Below are positions 8,633 through 19,198 of a stretch of DNA of 64,000 nucleotides, piece by piece; positions within the stretch are counted from its first letter, which is position 1; the number at the start of each line of letters is the position of its first letter. Under the pieces are notes generated by a model. That model made no database searches. It saw nothing but the letters and a program-made list of their open reading frames with translations, and had not been told where the DNA came from. Made by a program: the position numbers and the translations under genes. The DNA is from Alphaproteobacteria bacterium (GTDB lineage: Bacteria > Pseudomonadota > Alphaproteobacteria > Sphingomonadales > JAKSBY01): the NCBI GenBank assembly GCA_021774625.1, contig JAJFIV010000027.1, positions 336,566-400,565 of the forward strand, in the 5' to 3' direction.

Positions 8633-11347
8633 TCATGATCCGGGGTCGCTCTGCTTTTTGCGCAAAAACTCCGCCGTCCCGGTGATCACTCCGGCAAGGG
8701 TGGTCCGCTCCACCGCGACGCCTTCGGGAAAGGCGGTCAACAGCCGGCTTGGGCAGGCCCGGTCCAAAAGCACAAAGACGCCCTTGTCATCCGCCCGGCG
8801 AATCAGCCGGCCATAGGCCTGTTTCAGTCTGAGCCGGGTCAAAAGATCGTCATATGCCTGACCGCCAAAAGCGCCGCGCCGCGCCTTGTGCAGAATATTC
8901 GGACGCGGCCAGGGCACCCGGTCGAAAACAATCAGGCGCAGGGAATCGCCCGGAATATCGACGCCGTCACGCACCGCATCGGTGCCCAAAAGGCAGGCCT
9001 TCTTTTCGGCCCGCGCCATATCGATCAGCGTTCCCACGTCCATCGGGTCCACATGCTGCGCATAAAGCGGAATATCCGCCGCAGCCATGGGTTTTTGCAG
9101 CCGGGCGTAAACAGCGCGCAGCCGGGCAATGGCAGTGAAAATACCGAGCGCGCCGCCGCTTGACGCCAGAAACAGTTCACGATAGGCGGCGGCAATCTGA
9201 TCGGCATTGTTTTTTGCAATATCGGTGACGATAAAAATCCGTGTCTGGTCGGCATAATCAAACGGGGATTCGATGCTGATCCGCTTCGGCGGCAGGACCA
9301 GATGATGCGCCCCGGTGCGGACATCCGCCGCCTGCCAGTCATTTTTATCCTGCGCCGCAGCGGAGCGGTCCCGCAGTGTCGCCGATGTGATCAGCACACC
9401 ATCCGTATTTTCCATCAGGGTTTCGGCAAAAGGCCTGGTCGGGTCAATCCAGTGCCGGTGCATCCCGCTATCGATTTCCCGGCCGTCGATCCGGTCAATG
9501 GCGAACCAGTCAACAAACCCTTCCGGCGTCTGCCCGCCGATCGCCGCCAGCATGCTTCGCCAGGCCGTCACACTCTCGGCCCGCAGCAATATGGAGCGCG
9601 CAATGGCCTCATAGCGGCCCCGGTCCTGCTCCTCAACCGCATCCGAATTTTCCGCCAGCAGCCGGTGAAGCTGATGGCCAAGGTCGCCAAGGGCCAGCAG
9701 CAATCGATCAAAGGCGCGGGAAAGGGTCGTGGCCGCCTCGATCAAGCCGGCAATGGGTTCGGCGAGGTTTGTCTCAATGCCATGGCCACTCATTGGCGCC
9801 TGAGATCTTGCAAAAACATGGGCGCGGACAAGGCTGAGATAATCCTCCATTACGCCTTGGGGATTGTTGATGCCAATCCGGCTCAGCCAGCCGGCCCGCG
9901 ACAGGCAGGATGCCGCCGCCATCCCTTCCTGCAGGGCTGCCGCAAGCCTGTCGTCTCTTTCTGCGGGACCGCCGATGCGGTAAGCCAACCCCCGTGCCCG
10001 GCCCCGCTTCGCCGCCTCCCGGCCCAGGATCCAGCGTCTGAGTTCCGCCCCCTCCCGCCCGGTCAGATGGAGGGAAAAGGCGGAATCCGCCGCGTCAAAC
10101 AGGTGGTGGCCCTCATCAAACACATAACGGGCCGGGGCATTCTCCCGCTCTTTTCCGTGCACTGCCTGGGCCATGACCAAAGCGTGGTTGGCAATGACAA
10201 TATCAGCCTTGCGGGCTTTGCGGATCGCTTTTTCGATAAAGCATTTCCGGTAGTGAGCACAGCCGGAATAAAGGCATTCCCCGCGTCGGTCGGTGAGGCT
10301 GGCGATGCGGTTTGCGCCAAAAAAAGGCGCCAGCCAACTTGGAAAATCTCCGCCCATCAGATCGCCATCCCTGGTATGGCGGACCCAGCGCGACATAAGA
10401 CCGATCAAAATCCGGTCCTGATCCCGACCGGTCATGCCGATCAGCGCGTGATAGCTTTCCTCCAGATTGAGAAGGCAGAGATAATTCTCCCGGCCTTTGC
10501 GGATGGCCACATGGCGGCGCTTTTTTTGCGGGTCGGGATAAAGCCGGTCAAGTTCCTGATCGACCTGGCGCTGCAGGTTTTTGGTATAGGTGGAAAGCCA
10601 GACCGGGGTGCGGGCCTTTTCCGCCCACACACTGGCCGGCGAAACATAGCCGAGGGTTTTGCCAATGCCGGTGCCCGCTTCGGCCAGGGTCACGTTAGGC
10701 GCTTCTGCCTGTTCGCGCAGCGTAAAACTGTGACCGGCGGAAACGGCATAGGCGACCTGTCCTTCGCGCCTTTCCGCTCCGCTTCCCAAAAGAAGGCTGA
10801 GACGACTTTTAATCTCATCCGCATCCACCGAAACGTCATCAAACGGGTTTCGCTGAGGCCCCTCTTCCCATTCGGCAAGCGCCGACCAGGCGGGGCGGGA
10901 CCGGGGAAGTTTCGGATCACGCGGCCCCAGCGCCGCCAGAACCATCGGCGCCCACAACCATCGGCCCTGGGCCATAAAGGATGCCTCTTCCCGCGCTCCG
11001 GTCAGGGATTGCGGATCGGTTTCCTGCAATTCCGAAATGAGCTTTGCCGCCGCAAGCCGCAGACGATCCGCTGGCTCACCCTGCATAATGCCAAGATGAC
11101 CGGCTACACCGTCAAGGGTTGGCAGCACGAATGTTGCGGGACGCACGAAAGCGAATAATTCCAGAAGATCATAGGCGGCCAAATCCGCCAGACCAAGCCG
11201 GCGTGCCACCATTGCCCGGTTGCAGACGAGATGCGGGATGGCGCTGACGTCATGCCGTCCCGCTCCCGGCACAAAGGCCGGCAGCGCCGCCACAGCTTCC
11301 AGGGGATCGCCGAAGGTTTCGGTAAAGAGGGTCATGGCCGGGACCAT
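8633..11347 (-). CDS. ATP-dependent DNA helicase, DinG/XPD (Rad3) family
   Basis: Walker A EAGTGIGKTLGYVSPA; Fe-S cysteine cluster (NYLCLLNLEE..RGECLYSGCAHYRKCF); DEGH box FDEGHHLFD; C-terminal motif VI AYGRLIRRADDKG. Confidence 0.9.
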   Translation of the reverse strand: MVPAMTLFTETFGDPLEAVAALPAFVPGAGRHDVSAIPHLVCNRAMVARRLGLADLAAYDLLELFAFVRPATFVLPTLDGVAGHLGIMQGEPADRLRLAAAKLISELQETDPQSLTGAREEASFMAQGRWLWAPMVLAALGPRDPKLPRSRPAWSALAEWEEGPQRNPFDDVSVDADEIKSRLSLLLGSGAERREGQVAYAVSAGHSFTLREQAEAPNVTLAEAGTGIGKTLGYVSPASVWAEKARTPVWLSTYTKNLQRQVDQELDRLYPDPQKKRRHVAIRKGRENYLCLLNLEESYHALIGMTGRDQDRILIGLMSRWVRHTRDGDLMGGDFPSWLAPFFGANRIASLTDRRGECLYSGCAHYRKCFIEKAIRKARKADIVIANHALVMAQAVHGKERENAPARYVFDEGHHLFDAADSAFSLHLTGREGAELRRWILGREAAKRGRARGLAYRIGGPAERDDRLAAALQEGMAAASCLSRAGWLSRIGINNPQGVMEDYLSLVRAHVFARSQAPMSGHGIETNLAEPIAGLIEAATTLSRAFDRLLLALGDLGHQLHRLLAENSDAVEEQDRGRYEAIARSILLRAESVTAWRSMLAAIGGQTPEGFVDWFAIDRIDGREIDSGMHRHWIDPTRPFAETLMENTDGVLITSATLRDRSAAAQDKNDWQAADVRTGAHHLVLPPKRISIESPFDYADQTRIFIVTDIAKNNADQIAAAYRELFLASSGGALGIFTAIARLRAVYARLQKPMAAADIPLYAQHVDPMDVGTLIDMARAEKKACLLGTDAVRDGVDIPGDSLRLIVFDRVPWPRPNILHKARRGAFGGQAYDDLLTRLRLKQAYGRLIRRADDKGVFVLLDRACPSRLLTAFPEGVAVERTTLAGVITGTAEFLRKKQSDPGS

Positions 11348-11462
11348 ATCGGAAAAATCGCCGGGAAAATACGGTATGTTTATAATATTATGACCGCCGT
11401 CCCTGTTGACCGGGGTGCTTGATCAGCTTAGGGTCCGCCGGTTTTCCGCAAGGATGAAGAAT

Positions 11463-13046
11463 ATGGACAAAATAGCAGAAGCTGCACTGGAAAGCCGGGC
11501 CTGGCCGGTGCAGGAGGCCGAGAAAATCGCCAAGCGATTTCGGAACGGTCCGCCGGAAAAAGGTTATGTGCTTTTCCAGACCGGCTATGGCGCGTCCGGT
11601 CTGCCGCATATCGGCACATTTTCCGAAGTGGCGCGGACCGCCATGGTGCGCCATGCTTTTTCCCTGCTGTCCGATCTGCCCTCGAAGCTGATCTGCTTTT
11701 CCGATGATATGGACGGTCTGCGAAAAGTGCCGGATAATCTGCCGCAGCAGGCCATGCTCACACAGCATCTCGGCAAGCCATTGACCCGCATACCCGATCC
11801 TTTCGGCACCCATGAGAGTTTCGGGGCGCACAATAATGCCCGGCTGCGCGCCTTTCTCGACCGTTTCGATTTCGATTATGAATTCTATTCGGCCACCGAA
11901 TGCTATCAGTCGGGACGCTTCGATACGACACTGTTGAAAATCCTGCGAAATTATGACCGGGTGATCGATGTCATTCTGCCGACGCTGGGGGAAGAACGGC
12001 GCAAAACCTATTCGCCTTTCCTTCCCATCTGCCCGAAATCCGGCCAGGTGCTTCAGGTGCCGGTCCTTGACCGCGATCCCGCCGCCGGCACCATTGCATT
12101 CGAAGATTCGGAAGGCGAAAGACAGACTGCCCCGGTTACCGGCGGCCATGTCAAATGCCAGTGGAAAGTGGATTGGGCCATGCGCTGGGATGCCCTGGAT
12201 GTGGATTATGAAATGTCCGGCAAGGATCTTTCCGAATCGGTCCGGCTTTCCGGCATGATTCGCCGCATCCTGGGGGGACGTCCGCCGGAAGGCTTTACCT
12301 ACGAGATGTTCCTGGATGAGCAGGGCGAGAAAATATCCAAATCCAAAGGCAACGGCCTGACCATTGATGAATGGCTGCGCTACGCATCGCCGGAAAGCCT
12401 GGCCTATTATCTTTATCAGTCGCCGAAAAAAGCGAAGCGGCTTTATTTTGACGTCATTCCCCGCGCGGTCGACGATTATTATGCGGCCGCGGCCCGCTAC
12501 CCGGAAGAAGATGCGGTTAAGCAATATGCCAATCCGGCCTATTATGTGCATAGCGCCCCGCCACCCGCAATGGATGTACCCATCAGTTTCAACATGCTGT
12601 TGAACCTGATCAATGCCGCCAACAGTGATGATCCCGCCGTGATCTGGGGCTTTGTATCGCGGTATGCGGAAGGAGCAGGGCCGGAAAGCCATCCGGAGCT
12701 TGACCGGATGATCGGTTATGCCGTCGCCTATTATGAGGATTTTGTCGCCCCGGCCAAAAAATACCGGCTGCCCACCGATCAGGAACGCCTGGCGATGGAG
12801 GATTTGATTGCCGCCCTTGAAAAGCTGCCTGAGAATGCGGATGCCGAGACCATTATGACGGAGGTCTACAGCGCCGGGAAAAACCGGGATTTTGAAAATC
12901 TGCGGGACTGGTTCAAGGCGCTCTATGAAATTCTGTTCGGCCAGTCACAGGGGCCGCGCATGGGGAGCTTTATTGCCCTTTACGGCCTCAGGGAAAGCAT
13001 TGGCTTATTAAAAGACGCTTTATCGGGCAAGCTCACAGAGAAATAA
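11463..13046 (+). CDS. lysK: Lysyl-tRNA synthetase, class I
   Basis: Class I motif ASGLPHIGTFSEVARTAMV and KMSKS-like EKISKSKGNGLTIDEWL. Confidence 0.93.
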   Translation: MDKIAEAALESRAWPVQEAEKIAKRFRNGPPEKGYVLFQTGYGASGLPHIGTFSEVARTAMVRHAFSLLSDLPSKLICFSDDMDGLRKVPDNLPQQAMLTQHLGKPLTRIPDPFGTHESFGAHNNARLRAFLDRFDFDYEFYSATECYQSGRFDTTLLKILRNYDRVIDVILPTLGEERRKTYSPFLPICPKSGQVLQVPVLDRDPAAGTIAFEDSEGERQTAPVTGGHVKCQWKVDWAMRWDALDVDYEMSGKDLSESVRLSGMIRRILGGRPPEGFTYEMFLDEQGEKISKSKGNGLTIDEWLRYASPESLAYYLYQSPKKAKRLYFDVIPRAVDDYYAAAARYPEEDAVKQYANPAYYVHSAPPPAMDVPISFNMLLNLINAANSDDPAVIWGFVSRYAEGAGPESHPELDRMIGYAVAYYEDFVAPAKKYRLPTDQERLAMEDLIAALEKLPENADAETIMTEVYSAGKNRDFENLRDWFKALYEILFGQSQGPRMGSFIALYGLRESIGLLKDALSGKLTEK

Positions 13047-13082
13047 ACTGACCTTGTTACCGGCTTTGGAATAGGATGGGTC

Positions 13083-13874
13083 ATGGTCAGAATATATGTC
13101 TGTTTTCTATTGATTTTCATGTTGGGCCATGATGCTTTTGCTCAGACCGGCGCTGATTACGAAAAAGCTGAAAACCTATATCTTCTGGGAGATTACCGGG
13201 GGGCGATCGCTGCGGCCCGGTCGATTGAAACCGCCGATGCCGCCGCTCTCGCCGCCCGCGGCGGTCTGGTTCTTGCAGCCTATTGCAGCAATGACGAATC
13301 CGAGACCCTGGCCCTTTTGCAGGACGCCCTTTTGGAGGCGGAACGGGGATTGGCCCTCGATCCCGACCATGCGGAAGCACATTTACAGGCGGCGATCGCG
13401 CTCGGTTACCGCGGTCAGATCGAACGGTCTGCAGCTGATGCCAAAGCAGCAAAAACGCAAATTGAACGGGCGCTGGAAATAGCGCCGGACGACCCTTGGG
13501 CACTAGCCGTAATGGGCGGCTGGCATGGCTATGTTCGGCTTGAGGCCGGCCCGGTTGTTGGCAGGTTGTTTTTCGGCACAGGCCGCGGGGAGGCCATCGA
13601 TTATTTCGAACGGGCGCTGGTCCTTGATCCGGACAATATGGCCATCCGCGTCGGTTATGCCGATCTGCTGCTGCTTTTTAACAAACCGCGTTATGATGAA
13701 AAGGCACGCACGATCTTGAGCGAGGCGCCACCCGCCCCCTATCCCGCGGCCTTTGACGTTATGATGGCTGAACATGGCGCTCAACTGCTGGAAGCGCTGG
13801 AAAAGAGCGATTCCGAACGTCTTGCCCTGCTGCTGAACGATTTTGTTCCCTTTATCCAGAATGCCCGCCGCTGA
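13083..13874 (+). CDS. Secreted TPR-repeat protein
   Basis: Signal peptide plus TPR-like repeats (GLALDPDHAEAHLQAAIALGY, ALEIAPDDPWALAVMGGWHG). Confidence 0.7.
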   Translation: MVRIYVCFLLIFMLGHDAFAQTGADYEKAENLYLLGDYRGAIAAARSIETADAAALAARGGLVLAAYCSNDESETLALLQDALLEAERGLALDPDHAEAHLQAAIALGYRGQIERSAADAKAAKTQIERALEIAPDDPWALAVMGGWHGYVRLEAGPVVGRLFFGTGRGEAIDYFERALVLDPDNMAIRVGYADLLLLFNKPRYDEKARTILSEAPPAPYPAAFDVMMAEHGAQLLEALEKSDSERLALLLNDFVPFIQNARR

Positions 13875-13952
13875 TCCTGTTTACCGAATATCTTGCGTCG
13901 GGGACGGAACTGTGTTTTCAATTTACAGGACTTTTACAGGGGTGGCGTATCG

Positions 13953-14201
13953 ATGAATGCCCGGACCGTCGTCAAACTGATTTTTCTCAGCCTTATGGTT
14001 GGCCTGGTCATGAGTTTTTTTGGCTATGGCCCCGGCGATGTCTGGGAAAGTGTGATAGGCCTTGGCAAGCGGAGTTTTGACGCCGCCATTTCCTTCTTTG
14101 ACTGGGCGCTTCTCTATATCATGATCGGCGCCGCTGTGGTGGTCCCGGTATTCATCCTCAGTCGCCTTTTGAGAAAGCGGCCCAAATCAGGTGAAAACTG
14201 A
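13953..14201 (+). CDS. Small membrane protein, possibly DUF6460
   Basis: Internal ATG at 13953 of ORF 13893..14201; two predicted TM helices. Confidence 0.55.
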   Translation: MNARTVVKLIFLSLMVGLVMSFFGYGPGDVWESVIGLGKRSFDAAISFFDWALLYIMIGAAVVVPVFILSRLLRKRPKSGEN

Positions 14202-14844
14202 CATGACGGAACCGGACAGTTTACCGCAGGATGGGCGTCAGTTCGCCCCGGCCACAGCGCGGAACCGCGATCCTATTCTGGCAATTCTTAAGCGGGTGCT
14301 GCCGCCTGAAGGGACGGTGCTGGAGATTGCCAGCGGCACCGGCGAACATGCGGTTTATTTTGCCCAAAATCTTGAACCCCGCTACTGGCTGCCGAGCGAT
14401 CCGGCGCCCGATCAGCGGGTTTCCGTGAATGCCTGGGCGGCGAAAGAGCCGTGTGATCGTCTGCAGCCGCCGCTGAATATCGATGTGACGCAGAAAAGCT
14501 GGCCGGTTGAACGCATCCTGCCCTCACCTCCCATCACCGCTATTGTCGCCATCAACATGATCCATATTGCGCCCTGGCAGGCCTGTCTTGGTCTGATGGC
14601 CGGCGCAGGACGTATTTTACGGCCAGGCCATGTGCTTTACCTATACGGGCCCTTTATGCGCGGCGGTGTGCACACCGCCCCCTCTAACGCCTCCTTTGAT
14701 GAAATGCTGCAGTCGCAGGACCCGCGCTGGGGCGTGCGGGATATGGAGGATGTGGTTGATGCAGCCCGGGCCCAGGGGTTGGACCTGACGGAAATTATCG
14801 AAATGCCGGTGAACAATCTGTCACTTGCTTTCAAACGCCTATAG
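14191..14844 (+). CDS. DUF938 family SAM-dependent methyltransferase
   Basis: Motifs RNRDPILAILKRVLPPEGTVLEIASGTGEHAVYFA and NMIHIAPW. Confidence 0.88.
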   Translation: MKTDMTEPDSLPQDGRQFAPATARNRDPILAILKRVLPPEGTVLEIASGTGEHAVYFAQNLEPRYWLPSDPAPDQRVSVNAWAAKEPCDRLQPPLNIDVTQKSWPVERILPSPPITAIVAINMIHIAPWQACLGLMAGAGRILRPGHVLYLYGPFMRGGVHTAPSNASFDEMLQSQDPRWGVRDMEDVVDAARAQGLDLTEIIEMPVNNLSLAFKRL

Positions 14845-16674
14845 ATCCGCGCCTGAAGGACGTTCGCGGGGAATCACATCGAAAGCAACGGTCATACGCG
14901 GTTTTGTTGAACGGATCGGCACAGTGCCGTGGTACATATAAGAAGGAAACAAGACCAGCCGGCCCACCTCTGGCCTGACCATCTTGCCAATCTCCTCCCG
15001 CTCCCCCAGTTCCAGATTGCTTTCGCCGAATTTGATCCAGCCTTCCTTTTCAGACTCATCCAGATCATCCGGCAGTTCCACATAATAGGCCGAGCTGATC
15101 CAACCCGACGAGTGGGTGTGGTTGAAATGATACCCGTTTGCCCCCAGCCGCACCGACCAGGACCCGGCAATGGCGAAATCCCCGCTTCTGCGCCCAAGGA
15201 ACGGATGGCCCGGATCGTCGGGAAGCTCACGAATATACTGATCGACCGCTTCCTTTATGAGCGCCAGGAGCTGCTGGATCAGAATATTGGGAGACTCGAA
15301 TAAAAGACCGTGGGTCTGGGTGCCAAAACGCAGGGTCTGATCAAAGGGGTGAGTTTCCGTCTTGTGCAGGCTGTGGAGATATTCCGCCAGCGCCCGGTTA
15401 AAGGCCGCCATGTCAGTAAAGCCCACCGGACAGCGCAGGTCGAAGATGCGGACAAAGCGGTCATAGTCATAAAGGCTTTTCGCCTGCGGCTTATTCAGCA
15501 GCCTGAGACAGAGCCACTCATAGGCAATGGTTTCCTGGTCAGAGGGCGCCATCTGGCGCGCCTTTGCAATGAGATCATACGCCTTATCGCACTTTTCGCG
15601 GATAATGAGGACCCGTCCGTAATCCTGGTAGGCGGCAACCCGCTCCGGATCTTTGTCGATGCTTCTTTCAAACCAGGAAAAGGCCTCATCCCAGTTTTCC
15701 TGCCACGCTTCCAGGCGGGCTAACGCATGGGCAATCCCCGCCGAAACCCCTATTCGTTCCCTGGCCTTGAGGAGAATAGCGGACGCCTCTTCCCGTCGTC
15801 CTATATGCAGCAGCTTATTGGCGCAGGCGATATAAAGGCCTTCCGCCCCAGGCGCCCGCTCTATGGCGTCCCGGTAGCTCTGCAAAAACAGATCATGCCG
15901 TTTATGTTCCCAATAGAGATTATTGAGAATTTCATGGGCCGCCAGAAAATCAGGTTTCAGGTGAACGGCCTGCCGATAAGCGTGAAGCGCCTCCTCGATA
16001 TGCCCGAGATCATAAAGCGCATGGCCGAAATCATAGTAAAGTTCCGCCGACACGGGGTTTAATTTCAACGCCGCCATATAACGTTCGGCGGCCTGCTCCG
16101 GCAGCCCCACATAGCGCAGAACCCGGCCAAGATGGTGTTGCGCGGCAAAATAATCGGGTTTCAGTTTCACCGCCTGAACAAGCGCCTCGCAGGCGTTTTC
16201 AAAATCCTGCACTGCCTCCAGGGCGCGGCCCCGCAGACAGTGGCCCCTTGCGTCCTCCCGATCAAGGCTGACCAGTGTCCCGGCTTTCTCCTGCGCTTCT
16301 TCCGGGCGGTCTGTCTCAAGCAGCAACAGAGCAAGACCGGCAAGGGCATCGGTATGGTCGGGGACCATATTCAATGTGACGCGATACGCCGTTTCGGCGG
16401 CTGTCACATCCCCGGCTTCGCTATAAAGATTGCCGAGATTGTTCCAGACATGCGGTTGATCATGTTTGACCTTCAGTGACTGGCGAAGGTAGTTTTCCGC
16501 GCTTTCCCGCTCGCCTTTCTTCTTCAGAATAAGCCCCATAAGCTGCAAGGCATCGGGATGGTCCGGATGATCGGCAAGAATACTCCGGCAACGGCTTTCC
16601 GCGGCTGCAGCATCGCCGTTATTTGCCGCAGCAATAACAGCCTGCAAATTCTCTGCAAGATATTCCAAATTCAT
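14839..16674 (-). CDS. TPR-repeat protein with C-terminal putative 2OG-Fe(II) oxygenase domain
   Basis: About 8-10 TPR units followed by SWSVRLGANGYHFNHTHSSGWISSAYYVELP...GRLVLFPSYMYHGTVPI...KPRMTVAFDV. Confidence 0.85.
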   Translation of the reverse strand: MNLEYLAENLQAVIAAANNGDAAAAESRCRSILADHPDHPDALQLMGLILKKKGERESAENYLRQSLKVKHDQPHVWNNLGNLYSEAGDVTAAETAYRVTLNMVPDHTDALAGLALLLLETDRPEEAQEKAGTLVSLDREDARGHCLRGRALEAVQDFENACEALVQAVKLKPDYFAAQHHLGRVLRYVGLPEQAAERYMAALKLNPVSAELYYDFGHALYDLGHIEEALHAYRQAVHLKPDFLAAHEILNNLYWEHKRHDLFLQSYRDAIERAPGAEGLYIACANKLLHIGRREEASAILLKARERIGVSAGIAHALARLEAWQENWDEAFSWFERSIDKDPERVAAYQDYGRVLIIREKCDKAYDLIAKARQMAPSDQETIAYEWLCLRLLNKPQAKSLYDYDRFVRIFDLRCPVGFTDMAAFNRALAEYLHSLHKTETHPFDQTLRFGTQTHGLLFESPNILIQQLLALIKEAVDQYIRELPDDPGHPFLGRRSGDFAIAGSWSVRLGANGYHFNHTHSSGWISSAYYVELPDDLDESEKEGWIKFGESNLELGEREEIGKMVRPEVGRLVLFPSYMYHGTVPIRSTKPRMTVAFDVIPRERPSGADL

Positions 16675-16756
16675 TCTTCTTCCTGCCTGTCGATATTCTT
16701 CCGTTGTTCGCCGGATTTGGCAAAGGAATTTTTAGAAAAGCGGGAGAATATATAGC

Positions 16757-16781
16757 GCCGCCTGCACAACTCGAACACGCG
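16757..16781 (-). repeat. tRNA-Thr 3'-end (T-arm/acceptor) fragment, 22/25 nt identical to 19203-19227
   Basis: gccgcctgc-aca-actcgaacacgcg versus gccgcctgc-gtg-actcgaacacgcg in tRNA-Thr, same orientation. Confidence 0.75.
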
Positions 16782-16824
16782 GTCCGGGCATGACAGGGAA
16801 CAATCCATAGAGACCGGTCTGATA

Positions 16825-19089
16825 TTAATCAGAAAGATCTTCCGCCAAAGTGGTCATTTGATCCATATGAGTGGCAATATCTGTCAGAATATTCGCCAGT
16901 ATATCAATCTGCTGGTTTGCTTCTTGCCAGTTGCGCTGTTCGATCGCCTCACGCACGCCCGGCAGGGTTTTGACGCCATAACCGGTATAAAATCCCGGCG
17001 CGTAGATATGGTGCACAAACCAGGGCCGGCGCGGCAGCCCCTCGGCCCGGATCATTTTTCTCTCCATCCTGTAAAGAAGCCGGTTCAGTTCGGCCTGCTG
17101 TCTTTTTGAGATATTCGCACCGCCCTCCGCGAGATTCTTCGCGGCTTCATCAAATGCCGCTGAACTTACCCGTAATTTTGCCAGGGCGTTTTCAAGCGCG
17201 GCAAAAGCAAGATGGGGGACCGGATCTTTCTCGATCCGCGGAACATACGCCTCGGAAGGATCGGCAACGGCCGCATAAATGCCGTCCCTTACCCGTTCAT
17301 TATGCTCCGCCGTTTCCTTGCGCATATTGTCCGCCAGGCCGGTCACCTGATCCAGATAGACCGCAACCGTCCGGGTAAAGGCTTCCGTGTCGAATGGCAG
17401 GATATCCGCATTGGCCAGCCGCAAGGTGGCGCGGCCTGCAACCTTGGCCAGCGCGGCCCCATACAGAAATCCGGGATCACCGAAACGGACATAATGGTCA
17501 TAACTATCATAGGCCGAATGATACTGACTGCCGCCCCCTTCGCCGCCAAACCCGATATTGAGCGACGCGATGCCCAGATGCTGCAAAAATCCGGAATAGT
17601 CCGAGCCGGACCCCAGAGCCGACAACGGATAGGCAATGCCGGCATCAAGGGCCTTTTTCTGTTCCTCACTGCCGATAAGACGTAACAGCTTGCGTCTGCG
17701 TTCGCCGACCGTGATTCCCTTATGCGGGTCCATCACGGCGTTAGCGATCTGGCCGAAAAAAGGTTCCAGCGTGTGGGATCCGCCGGCATTCAGAAACCCG
17801 CGCGACGTGCCGTCCGTGTTGATATAGGCAACAAGTTTGGCATCGAGTTCCCGGGCATGCTGCTCCACCCACTCAACAGAGCCGATCAGTCCGGGCTCTT
17901 CCGCGTCCCACCCGGCATAAAGGATGGTGCGGGCCGGACGATTGCCGGCTCTGGCAAGCTCGCCCACGATGCGGGCTTCCTCCATCAGGGCCACCATGCC
18001 GGAGACCGGATCGGCCGCCCCCGATACCCAGGCATCATGATGATTGCCGCGCATCACCCATTCGTCCGGATAGGTCTCCCCTTCCAGTTTGGCAATCACG
18101 TTATATGCCGGCGTTAATGTCCAGTCGAAGGCAAGTTTCAGGCGCACCCGCGCAGGGCCCGGCCCCACATGATAGGTGATGGGCAATGCGCCGCGCCAGC
18201 TGTCCGGCGCCACGGCCCCATCCAGTGCTTTCAAAAAGGGCAGGGCATCGTTATAGGAAATCGGCAGCACCGGAATCTTCAACAGACTTTCCGAGTCTTC
18301 GCGGCTGATCCGTTTGGCATTTTCGGTCGCGCCAACGCCCGGGGTGACCGGATCGCCGGGGCGCAGCGGAAGATCAATCACGGAGCCTCGCTGCACACTG
18401 TCCTGATTGCGATGACCGCCCTTCGGATAGGCGTCGCCCTGCGCATAACCGTCATCGGCAGGATCGGAATAGAGAATGACGCCCAGTGCGCCATGTTCCT
18501 GCGCCAGTTTCGGTTTGATGCCGCGCCAGGACCCGCCATAGCGGGCGATGACAATCTTGCCTTTAACATCAAGCCCGAGGCGTTCCAGTTCCTCATAATC
18601 CGCCGGAATGCCCTGGTTGACGTAAATCAGTTCCCCCGTGACATCGCCATCGGCGGAATAGGCATTGTACGGCGGCAGAGACCGGTCCGCCTGCTCCGAT
18701 GTCCGGTCTCCCTCAATGGCCGGCTCTACGAGCGCGGCGGTATAGGGTTCGGGCGAGAGCAATTGCAAAACGCGTTCCTTCGGCGTCGGGAACAGGATAT
18801 GAAAGGTCTCGATTTCCGCTTCATATCCCCAGGACCGAAAAGCTTCGGCCATGGCCTCGGCCGCTGTCTTTGTGCCGGGTGCGCCCAGGTGATGCGGCTC
18901 CGCCGTCAGGCGCTGCATCCACATATCGAGATTATCCGGATTAACCCGGCGGTCAAACTCCGCCTCAAGCGCCAGTTGATCCGCGCCCTCCTGTTCTGAA
19001 AAACCCAGCGGCGCCGGGCTGTCCCCCGCCGCTAGCGCGACCCCGCCGCACATAACGGCAATCGTAATAATTCCGGTGATTTTCTTCAT
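16825..19089 (-). CDS. M28 family peptidase (glutamate carboxypeptidase II-like, with PA and TfR-like dimerisation regions)
   Basis: Zn-site motifs RGNHHDAWVSGAADPVSGMVALMEEARI, GWDAEEPGLIGSVEW, SDYSGFLQHLGIASLNIGFGG, YHSAYDSYDHYVRF. Confidence 0.94.
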   Translation of the reverse strand: MKKITGIITIAVMCGGVALAAGDSPAPLGFSEQEGADQLALEAEFDRRVNPDNLDMWMQRLTAEPHHLGAPGTKTAAEAMAEAFRSWGYEAEIETFHILFPTPKERVLQLLSPEPYTAALVEPAIEGDRTSEQADRSLPPYNAYSADGDVTGELIYVNQGIPADYEELERLGLDVKGKIVIARYGGSWRGIKPKLAQEHGALGVILYSDPADDGYAQGDAYPKGGHRNQDSVQRGSVIDLPLRPGDPVTPGVGATENAKRISREDSESLLKIPVLPISYNDALPFLKALDGAVAPDSWRGALPITYHVGPGPARVRLKLAFDWTLTPAYNVIAKLEGETYPDEWVMRGNHHDAWVSGAADPVSGMVALMEEARIVGELARAGNRPARTILYAGWDAEEPGLIGSVEWVEQHARELDAKLVAYINTDGTSRGFLNAGGSHTLEPFFGQIANAVMDPHKGITVGERRRKLLRLIGSEEQKKALDAGIAYPLSALGSGSDYSGFLQHLGIASLNIGFGGEGGGSQYHSAYDSYDHYVRFGDPGFLYGAALAKVAGRATLRLANADILPFDTEAFTRTVAVYLDQVTGLADNMRKETAEHNERVRDGIYAAVADPSEAYVPRIEKDPVPHLAFAALENALAKLRVSSAAFDEAAKNLAEGGANISKRQQAELNRLLYRMERKMIRAEGLPRRPWFVHHIYAPGFYTGYGVKTLPGVREAIEQRNWQEANQQIDILANILTDIATHMDQMTTLAEDLSD

Positions 19090-19198
19090 TTACACTGCCT
19101 CCAACAGCCTTATGCACAATTATCCTTATTGTTAACACCAATTGCCTCAAAAGAGGGAGCGTAAAATAGGCAAGCATGATCGGGATGGTGGAAGGGGC

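Noticed and set aside
9302-11158. 618-aa plus-strand ORF
   Set aside because: Entirely antisense to the well-supported DinG/XPD-like helicase; low-information Arg/Pro/Gly-rich translation; high-GC shadow ORF
11388-12692. 434-aa minus-strand ORF
   Set aside because: Antisense to class I LysRS; no motifs; shadow ORF
18169-18999. 276-aa plus-strand ORF
   Set aside because: Antisense to the M28 peptidase; no recognisable domain
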